Source: Culex pipiens pallens
Lineage: Eukaryota; Arthropoda; Insecta; Diptera; Culicidae
Length of the DNA: 64,000 bases
NCBI RefSeq assembly: GCF_016801865.2
Contig: NC_068939.1
Location: 86,553,381-86,617,380, forward strand
Direction: 5' to 3'
Both the position numbers and the translations under genes were made by a program. Each line of letters starts with the position of its first letter. Within the stretch, counting starts at the first letter, position 1. The notes under the pieces are model-generated. The model saw nothing but the letters and a program-made list of their open reading frames with translations, searched no databases and had not been told where the DNA came from. Shown here in pieces: positions 55,377-64,000 of this stretch.

Positions 55377-56359
55377 TTAAGTAACGTTTTCTCTGTGATT
55401 TACTCTTTCTTTGGGGCAGCAACAAACCAAACAAAAAAATGTGGATCGACCTTGAATTTGAATTTCATCCTCCAACGCTGGGAGCGATCCACCTAGGATG
55501 ACTTCGGGGTGGTGGGATAAAAGTTTGAAAGATGCGATACGATGCTGTCGAGCAGGTCCAAATCGAATCCGTTCATGTCGCGACGAAATGTTCAAATTAT
55601 GCAAAGCAACCCCGGGTGAGAAAAGGAAAAGTTTAACCACGTTGCGTCACATGTGCCGCGGTGGTGTGGCGACTGACTGGTCACCAGAAACAAAGTGTTG
55701 CTGGGCAGCCGTAACCCTTGGCTGAATCGATGAATGCAGCTTTTGAAGAATGTTGTTGCTTTTTTCTCAAATTTATATCTAGCAAAACAATATAATAGGG
55801 CCGAAGCCGAAATGTAAACAAAGAGTATTCTGCTCGTTCCGAATGTAAACATCAACTGACGTGAACAGGATAGACCCTTTTGTTTTGCTTGATATGAATT
55901 TTGAAAGTGTTCCCAGTTTCCCAGAATATCTTTAAAACATTCATTTATCTACAAATATGAAACATGGGCTAGAAATCACTTTCGCAAAAGTTTACAATTT
56001 GCAACAATGAAAATTTCAATTTCAAGTATCCTATAATACACAGATCAATTTAAGTAGAGATATTTTATATAAGGGTTGCCAGATTGGAAAAATAGCATCA
56101 TTCTGAAAAAAAAAATCGCACAGTTGAATTCAAAAATAATTTTAAAAAAGTGCTCTGATTATTCTATAGGCAGATTTATTTTCATGATAAAATTTGAGCA
56201 TTTAAACCCAAATTCTGTTTGTGCTCATCATGAATTTACAAAAAAAAACTTAGCGCATCAAAAATAATAATCAAGACAATATTTAAAAAAAAACACTTCA
56301 GTGAGAATCTATTCTAAATTCTACGTCATTTGGCCCCATTTTAAAAATTATATGTTGTC
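55377..56359. other. Spacer, no gene recognised
   Basis: Around 55490-55730 the sequence is GC-richer and a 75-codon + strand frame is open, but there is no domain, splice context or family resemblance. The remainder is A+T-rich. Confidence 0.35.
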
Positions 56360-56640
56360 CAACAGTACTCTACTTTCCAATAACAGAAGGGAAGTAAAAT
56401 TGTTCAACAGCAGAGGTATTTACTCCTAACCTAAGGGTCGTTTACCCTACATTTCAATAGTAGGGACCTCTACCTTACTGACCAACAGTAAAAACATTTA
56501 CCCTACTTTCCAAGCGTAGGCACTTATACTCTACTGTTCAAAAGAAGGGATATTTACTCTATTGTCCAACAGTAGGAACCATTACCCTTCTAACCAACAG
56601 CAGCCCTGCTTTGGGTTTTTACCCTACTGTCTAACCACCA
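56360..56640. repeat. 28-bp minisatellite with self-complementary units
   Basis: Units beginning TACCCTACTGTCCAACAGTA recur near 56443, 56471, 56498, 56526, 56555, 56583 and 56619. Each contains CCTACTG and CAGTAGG around a short loop, so each unit can fold alone. Confidence 0.7.
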
Positions 56641-56749
56641 ACAAAGTTGTACTTTGGAAGGTTCAATATGTTGATGGTTTAATCTTATCTCTTTTTCGAT
56701 GTTATTTCACCTCAATTTGTATGGAATAAGTAGAATTACAAATGCACAG

Positions 56750-57670
56750 TGGTCCAGATCGCAAAATTAAGTTTAGTTAACTTTTGGTTTGGTTCAAAAT
56801 TAGGGTGATTAGGATAAAAAAAATTATGATTTAAAAATCTAACTTTTCAGGAATATTTTCGGGATTTTTTTTTGTTTTCTGAAAAGTTGTTGAGGTTGTC
56901 AATGCAAGCACCTTTGTCGAAGACACCCAAATTTTTAAAATCTACGCCTTCTACGACCAAATTCAGTCAAAACATCTGAGCAAACCTTCGAAAATCAGTT
57001 TTTTGAACGTAGGGTTTAGTTTTAGAGAAAAGTGTTGTTCGAGGCACTTTTAGAGCTCTGAAAAATAAACATTTTTATTGTTAGACAATTCAATTTTGAC
57101 TTAAGAGTCAAAAGTTACATCCCTTTTAAGTTAAAAAAAAATGCACATTTAAAACTCAAATATCTCGAAAAAGCGCAGACCCAAAAAGATTTAGCACTTT
57201 AAATGCTGAAAAATTCCAGGAGTATTTTTCTTTAAACTCGAAATATCTTCATTTGAAAATGTGTAATTTTCAAGGGAAAAGTGATGTGATAATTTTACAT
57301 AGAAACCCAAAAATATTCATCAGATTCAGATTTAGCGGGCAAAATTACATGGAAAAACATATAGGGGAAATATACCCATTTTAATCAGTTTAAGCCGCTC
57401 GACCAATTCTCATCAGGCTGAGAAATGGTATATTTCCCTTGATATTTCCCCTAGTTGGACAATTTTCGAATTTCATTTCATTAGGGTGGTCCCATACACT
57501 TTTCCCTAGAAAATTAGACATTCTCAAATGAAGATATTTCAAGTTTAAAGAAAAATATCCCTGGAATTTTTTTTGGCGTTTATAGTGCTAGATTTCCTCT
57601 ATCAAATGCTACCCGGCGCTTAAAATTTGGCCTGAGCTTTTTCGAGATATTTGAGTTTTAAATTTTCATA
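56750..57670. mobile_element. Diverged fold-back element
   Basis: 57120-57290 pairs with 57480-57665 (for example TTTAAACTCGAAATATCTTC against GAAGATATTTCAAGTTTAAA). The left outer arm extends toward 56750. Termini not resolved. Confidence 0.5.
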
Positions 57671-58559
57671 TTTTGCCTTTCTTACAAAAGAAAGGTTTAA
57701 GGTTTGCTTTTGGAAAAACGCTTTTTTTCAGAAATCTTAAAAAAATCGTGCACGGTGAGGATTCGTCCCAGGAAAAAATCCTATTACTAAATTGAAGGTT
57801 TAGATGCGCTCTTACGATTGAATTTTGGCCCAAAACCCGGAACTCAAAGTTTGATTTTTGAGAGCTCTTTTTCTGAAATACATGAGCGATGTCTGTATCC
57901 CACAATTTTTATTTTTCAGATCTGTAGCCGTGGGGTCGGAGACATACATTTTATTGTTCGATTCACAATTTTCGACCGGCAAACGTGGTCAAAGCCATTT
58001 TTAGAGGTATTTTTTGGACTATTTTACAGATAACACTATCAAATTTAAAGAATTCAGTTTAAAACAAAAAGCCATTCGAAAACATGCGCCATAAACTGTT
58101 TGGGCCCAAAATTTGAAGCTTTTCCAAACTGTATTTCCAGAGATATAGCTATTTTAGTGTTTTTCGTCTTATTTTTACCCTATTTTTTCCTATTAAATTT
58201 TTAGATTTATACAAAATCATATACTGAACAGCAAAATCGAAGTCCCGGCTTGTTCTCGCTCGAAAGCTCGACAAGTCGTCAAGTCGAAGATTCAACGCCA
58301 GCGCTTTTACGCTTGCGCGTTTTACGCTGCGCGTGAAAGTGTTCTTCCTGGCTTCTCATATTGATCGACAAATCAATTTCCTAAAATTCGTATTTTTTTG
58401 ATATTCGAGATTTTTGCATAAGTTTTATGGGACAAGTAAAGAAAAATCACGAATAAAATTTCGATTTTCAAGAATCACAATTCTTTTCAAGAGTTCATTA
58501 CTCGGCGACAAAAAAAAAATTACCATAAAAATATAAAAATTACTTATTTTGGAAAATTG
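57671..58559. other. Spacer, no gene seen
   Basis: A+T-rich with repeat-like phrases. A short GC-rich string (58240-58350) is rich in GCGCTT/CTTGCGCG motifs without an ORF of interest. Confidence 0.35.
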
Positions 58560-58884
58560 AGTCTCTGTAAAAAGATATAAAAAATCGGCAAGTTTTTTTC
58601 AGTGTACCTACCTATTTTTTTCTAAACACTCCTCATCAAAACCCAAAATTAGCCAAAGACACCATTGATCAGAAAATTCCTTCAAAAGTTACAGATTTTC
58701 GAATATTTACGTACCACTCTTGTATGGACAGCTGCCTAAATTGAATGGAGGCTTGTATGGATGAACCAATGACACAACATGGTTTCTTTTGATCATAGGG
58801 AAGGCTCCCACAAAGTTTTAGCCAAATTATAATATACAAAAAATAAAAATGGTCGAAATCGGCCGATTTCGTAGAGAATTGCTC
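58560..58884. mobile_element. Right arm of a GAGCAATTCTC-family fold-back element
   Basis: Ends CGTAGAGAATTGCTC at 58884 and matches the right arms at 3.8-4.1 and 7.0-7.3 kb, including GAAAATGGTCGAAATCGG-like sequence. The partner arm is missing or highly diverged. Confidence 0.7.
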
Positions 58885-61437
58885 AAATGTGTCTCATGTG
58901 TTTTTTGAGTTTTCAATACTGTGACGTAATAAAGTAGTCAATGTTCATTTTGTGAGTGCAATTTTAAAGCAAAATTCCAATCTGGTTACCCAAGGGTTAG
59001 TCGAAGAAATTCCAACACAAAAAAACTGGTCTCGAAAAAATGCGTTCAATATCATATCTTATCGAAGCCACAATGTGACTAAATTCGGTGTCATCTTCAT
59101 CTCGCGATCGATTGCTAATGGAGATGGAGATTGCATCAAATTCACGGTCCGGCCAGCTCATATATATGTTAAGGTCCTGCTCACAGCGCGCGAGAGTGGA
59201 AAAGAGATTAGCAACGCGATGTTGAGTTGACATAAATGACGACAAAGTTGCGCTTTAGGACCGGTTCTCGCTGTGTGCAGTTATTAGTGGAGATGAATTT
59301 GCATACGGTTAAATTGCATCAACAGTTGTGATAACTGCGACGCGGTGCATGCTGCTTGAGACTAGGAAAAGTACTGATTGTGCAGTTCAGATGTTTGTAA
59401 CGAACATTTATTTGACATCAGTCGTTATTCTTTTTCAATCGATTTCCAATTTACTGAATTTGAATTTGAAAAAAATAATTGACAATTCAGAACATGCTCA
59501 AGTTTCCTTCAACACTGGAATAAGCGGGAGAAAGCTGAGGAAATGCGAGCAATTGGAAACAAAGAGAGTTGCTCTCTTGCTCACTGTCTTGCACCAAGCT
59601 ACTGCTTTTGCTTGCACTACAAAATCAACCTATCGCTCACAGAGTTATTCCTTTCAACTGCCATTAGAAGAAACGTGCAAAAAAATGACAAACAGAAAAA
59701 TCAACAGCGACCAGTAAATCAGTTGTTACAAATTAAATACAAGGAAAATAAAACGAAAAAATGTACTTTTGATAGACCTTTCCAAACAATTAAAAAGTTG
59801 CCAACAAACAGCCAAACGGAAACATTGGAACATGGTTTTTAATGCACACACTTCTACACTAACAGTGGTCACCCAAAAAACAAGATGATTTTAATATTAC
59901 AAATAATAAAAATCAAACAAATTCCAAAAAAAAGGAAAAGGAAAGCATTGTACAGAATTGATTGATATAGGAAGAGGCGGATTTATTATTATGTTTATTT
60001 TAAGAGCAAACTAAATTATAACTTATTACAACAAAAAAAAACACAAAATGGTGGAGAAAATGCAGATGATCGATTAAAAGAAGAAAAAAGAAAAACCATT
60101 TGTTAAATCGTAATATTTTCAAATTTATTGTAATTTCTATGAAATATATGACAAAAATTCAAAAAAAAACGATTTGCGTTTTCAATCCTGTTATCCCTGA
60201 ACTCATCTGAGCGTCGTTGGTCAGCTTTCTCTTAACGCAGGCTCGAGTTGTGATCGAATTCCTTATAGTACACTGAATAAATACTCTGGTTAGAAACAGT
60301 TTTCAATCAAAACTTATTATTTAAAATAAAACCTAAACTTCAACCACAGGGTTAAGTCAATTGTCACGATACCAAAATTTCAAAATAATTTAATAAATAT
60401 TTTTAATTTTTTTTACAGCAGTGCACATGCATTGAAGCCTGCACTTCCCTTCGGCTAACCAGTTCAGTCACAAGCGGAAACCGGCAAAATTTCCCCCTCT
60501 AGCTTTGCCATTCCATCAACCAGTTGACAGTCGGCAGGCGACTGGAGTTTTGCAAAATTTTCAATGTCAACACGTTCTCGGCTGCGTGAAACCCTGGACT
60601 CAATTCTTTGACGCCTCGGAGCCTTTTTGAATCATGGTTTGGGTTTTTTTACTGCATTGACTGGAAATGATCAAATTATGTTTATGAAAATTTTACCTTA
60701 TCAATTTATTTATGACTTGAAAATAATATGTTCATTTATTATTTTCTTTTTACTTAAATATGAAAACAAAATTTGAACATCTTGCAAAGCTTACGCACCT
60801 CTGACGTTTACAAGACAAACTGCACGGTATCGATAACAAACAACACGTTTTAACGTGCAGTGAGCTACTTTAGCGAACCACTCTGTGCTGCGCAGCGCGG
60901 TGCAAGTGCAAAACAAACAAAACCGTTAAAAAAAACTCCAGTGGCAAGTTAGCGGGGTCATCCATAAATTATGAGCAAAAATGAACAGATACTTTTATGA
61001 GAATCGAACGATTTTCAACTACGTTGTCTATGAACCATCCCTTGCACGAGAAAAAAAAACGCAATCCAAATCGCTGTGCGTAAACAACAATCTCCGGTTG
61101 ATCTCTCGTCGTGGAGGGACAAGTGGTGGTTAATGTCCCAGGTTCAGATACTGATTCTCTTGTTGACACTGAACCTCTTTACGTGCTTTGGATAAAAGGT
61201 TGAAAAGAAATCGCACTTAAAAATGGCAAAAATGCACGACCCAAAAATGTCCTTTCAAGTTATTCATTCAACATTTTTAAGTTGTTGTTGTCCTGAAACA
61301 AGAGATAACTATTATTTAATTTATCAAGATTGTTGACTTCATTTGATATAATCACGGAAGTCTCAAAGCATGAGATAAGGAATGAAATAATGTTGAAAAA
61401 TAATTAAATTAAAAAATGGTTTGTCACAATATTTACT
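58885..61437. other. Spacer, no gene recognised
   Basis: Balanced-composition patches at 58950-59720 and 60415-60620 have short ORFs without known domains. The remainder is A+T-rich. The 60415-60620 patch, near CAGCAGTGCACATGCATTG, is non-repetitive as far as I can see and could be regulatory or UTR sequence. Confidence 0.35.
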
Positions 61438-61800
61438 TTAAAAAATCCGATGGTAAAATTGCATGCAAAATGCACATCACTTCAGTCAAAAAGACGCTTT
61501 ATTCTACACACTCAGTATAGAATTTTTGAAAACACAAAAAAAAAAGTTGCAACCGACGGGATTCAAATCCAGCACCAACAGTATCTAACTGACACCTTAG
61601 CTCGCTCGGCCATTAGACCGATGTAGAATGGAAAGGATAAACGCATATATGAGCTTGACATTTTGGTCAAGTAGGTTTCCCATACTTATGGGCTACATAT
61701 TTCAGGGTGTGATATTACATAGAATTTCATAAAATAATGCAACATTTATTTTACACTTAGGCCCTTAACACGCAGCTGGATCACTGTTTTTTTATCTGTG
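61438..61800 (-). mobile_element. Second copy of the MITE-like element with tRNA-like core
   Basis: Parallels 23663-24011 from AAAAATCCGATGGTAAAAT to the CACGCAGCTGGA region and carries the same minus-strand A box and B box-like strings (61625-61560). Its outer TIRs are decayed, and it has a 26-bp-scale insertion near 61665-61690. Confidence 0.55.
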
Positions 61801-63369
61801 TTATGCATAGAATCATTGTTTGGACTTTAAAAAATCTATCCTAACAAAAGTAGTATGCAAACTTCAAATGACGTGTGGTATATGAACCAGGACCTGATTA
61901 AAAAAAAATAGAATTCCTCGGGTGATTTTACGTAACGTACTAGCACTTTAATTTTTTTTAATGATACCTCGGGATCATTCGGATATCGTAAAACGGTGTG
62001 ACTTTGATAGGTTTGATTTTTCCGCAAAATGAAGAGTACAGTTAAAATACGTACGGAATGGTTTAGAATCATACTGACCGTGGTAGAGAAGTGTTCAAAG
62101 TACCTCAAGAAGAACTTTTCATAAAATTTTGACAAGTTTAAAAAGTTAGTTAACTATAGTTAGGAAAATGTTGATGAAAGTCATTATTTTAAACTCCTCA
62201 AAGTGTCATGATTTTCTCAATGAACATGATTTTTAATTGGAAAACGGAATGCATTTTCGGATTCTTTGGACAATTTTACACTAGGAGAAGGTTAAACAAG
62301 TTTGTAAATAATAAATAATATGTGTTTTTGAAACACAATTAACAAAAATTCTCCAAATTTACAGGCAATTTCAGTTGAACAAATTTCATGTAAAATGTAA
62401 AAACTTGTGATTCGTGCTTCGAATTCAGTATGAAATGCAATTTAAATCGATAGTTTTATAAACAATACTAGTTTTAACAAATTTCTGGAAAAATTCCGAC
62501 GTTTTAGCAATTTTACCTAAAATTTATATATATTTTGTTTAAAAGCTTATAAACTTAGTTAACTAAATATAAACATGGATTTTTTTCTTAAAACTATATC
62601 AGCTACTTTAGTGATGGTACATTTAACGTAAAAATAAAGTTTGAACATCTTAAATATGATTTAAATAAGAAAAACTATGACTATCAAAGTCACCCCGGAA
62701 TTTAAACTATGAATATTTAACGTAAATATTTTTCTAAACACTATTGAAAAAACTTTTTCTCTAAAATAGTGCATGGAATTGGTGTGGCGTACCCCAGTAC
62801 ATGTTTTAAAAATAATAATCTTGATAAAAACCTTTCCTGTTGGAAATGCTCCAAAAACAAATAGAAATCCTATCAAAGTCACCCCGGTTTACGGTACATC
62901 TTTTTTTCTCGAATTCATTTGTTCATTTGCAACCCGGAACGCGAAAATTGATTTCCGTCAACTGGGGCAAATCAGGACTACAATCGGAATAGGGACAGCA
63001 TTTTTAGAGCATATAAAAAAATCAAACCATCCACTTTAACGAACCCCAGGTCTTCTGTGGTCTCTGTTGGAGTTGGGAGAGCACCTAAACCTCTTTCTAC
63101 TCCAAGGAACGTTGAAGTTTGAATGGAAAAATTGGCGAAAAGCAAAAATTTAAAAATACATCAAAAAGGTCGGGTAAAATGTGTCGGATCATTGTCAAGT
63201 GTAAGATTCTGATGAAAAGTTGTATGACAAACAACTTTGTCTAAGACCGCAAAACGTTCCAAGTTAACCCTGACGAGTTATTTAAAGAAGATGTTTTTCA
63301 TAAAAAGATTGTTTTACCAACATTATCGGTATATATCTTGCCTTAAAATTGGCACACGGAACAAAATCC
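61801..63369. other. Spacer, no gene seen
   Basis: A+T-rich; the phrase ATCAAAGTCACCCCGG occurs twice (near 62685 and 62875), suggesting an old duplication. No domain-bearing ORF. Confidence 0.35.
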
Positions 63370-63500
63370 GGTTTGCGGAATCGCAAACTTTGCTTCCGAT
63401 TTGCTCTACCAATCGCAAACCTCCGTTCACACCCGTCAGCAGGAAGCATTGCTTCCAATATCGCAAACGGTGATTTTCGATATCGCAAACGTAACGCCGT
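63370..63500. repeat. Cluster of ATCGCAAAC motifs
   Basis: ATCGCAAAC occurs at about 63378, 63410, 63461 and 63481. The perfect odd palindrome GGAAGCATTGCTTCC lies among the copies. The block lies some 330 bp downstream of the minus-strand gene's last coding exon. Confidence 0.55.
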
Positions 63501-63833
63501 AACGCATGCCTGCCAAAAGTACGCAGCACGCAGCCACTACAATATTTACTGTTTTGAATTGACCGTTGGTTTTCTAATTTTGGATGGAAATAAGAAGAAG
63601 AAGAAAAGGTTTCAATGTTTTTATTTATTTATTCATGACTCAAAATAAAATCAAAGCAATTGTGTGAGTGGTTTTACTTCGGAATTTTGATTCAATCAGT
63701 CGTCGATTGTTCTGATCTGGTCGTCCTGGATGTCCGCGGGGCAGCAGGTTACTGCTGGGCGTCGGTGCCGCCGTTGGCATGTTACTCCCCGTGACGTGAA
63801 TCCCGGTGCTAGCAGTTTGAGAAGAAGGTGGCT

Positions 63834-64000
63834 CTAATTGCCAAAGTATCGGCAACTATGTTTTTGGTAATGATTGTACAGGTTCTTCTCGTGTTCGGTG
63901 ACGTCGGCGGCGGGGCCACCCGGATAGAGGTGCTGAGACCGGTGCAGCGTGCTCGGGTCGTCGATCTGGTTGATTTCCAGCGTCGCGCAACGAGCTGGCA
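63834..64000 (-). CDS. Last coding exon of an unrecognised gene, partial
   Basis: Reading right to left, 55 codons plus two bases are open to a TAG at 63834-63836. The peptide includes ATLEINQIDDPSTLHRSQHL, then YPGGPAADVTEHEKNLYNHY and ends RYFGN. The composition is G+C-rich with balanced amino acids, as in a real exon, unlike the surrounding DNA. I do not recognise the family. A second minus-strand frame (63640-63855), containing TGSNMPTAAPTPSSNLLPRG, is also open and could be an alternative end if a splice joins into it after TTGGCAATTAG. The gene continues beyond the right edge. Confidence 0.55.
   Translation of the reverse strand, partial: PARCATLEINQIDDPSTLHRSQHLYPGGPAADVTEHEKNLYNHYQKHSCRYFGN

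Noticed and set aside
59328..59842. Overlapping 129- and 99-codon ORFs
   Set aside because: No domain, A+T-biased codon use and no splice context; likely chance.

Overview
This window is eukaryotic nuclear DNA, almost certainly from a culicine mosquito and most likely Culex. The assignment is inferred from four things: A+T-rich non-coding DNA, small GC-richer exons with GT-AG introns, Jockey- and CR1-clade non-LTR retrotransposons, and a very dense load of palindromic MITE-like elements and tRNA-derived SINEs. No bacterial operon, CRISPR array or viral genome is visible.

The main host gene runs on the + strand from the left edge to about 42.3 kb, with possible 3' UTR beyond. It encodes the C-terminal part of a cyclic nucleotide-gated (CNG) cation channel of the insect CNGL type. 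Five coding exons with matching splice phases are visible: 8229-8370, 8694-8831, 36737-36904, 39027-39183 and 41704-42262 (TAA). They carry the cyclic-nucleotide-binding domain, a post-CNBD linker and a C-terminal coiled coil. The transmembrane and pore exons must lie left of the window. A 27.9-kb intron splits the binding domain and holds most of the mobile DNA. An alternative 3' structure (skipping 39027-39183 into a longer last exon starting at 41571) keeps the frame open.

Layout: 1-8.2 kb is intron with nested palindromic elements and a SINE. 8.2-8.8 kb has two CNG exons. 8.8-36.7 kb is the giant intron. It contains a roughly 310-bp tandem repeat, a CR1-clade LINE (about 11.0-18.9 kb) broken by a 2.0-kb TIR element, a SINE, several MITEs, a young-looking full-length Jockey-clade LINE (27.64-31.99 kb, direct repeats and 58-nt A tail) and a TA-flanked TIR element (33.64-35.06 kb). 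36.7-42.3 kb has the last three CNG exons. 43.2-44.7 kb is a satellite built on a 10-bp monomer. 45.1-46.7 kb resembles UTR. 47-63.8 kb is intergenic or UTR sequence rich in fold-back elements, satellites and SINE-like repeats. From 63.8 kb a different gene enters on the - strand with its last coding exon.

The most notable observation is in the CR1-clade element. Its ORF1 and ORF2 lie in one reading frame, separated by a single UAG whose next two codons (CAA UCA) match the tobamovirus-type readthrough signal UAG-CAR-YYA. ORF2 has no usable ATG before its endonuclease catalytic residues. This suggests ORF2 expression by stop-codon readthrough. Other items are a satellite with A-tracts phased to the DNA helix, a hairpin-forming 28-bp minisatellite, MITE families that share a terminal core, and a MITE carrying a tRNA-like core.
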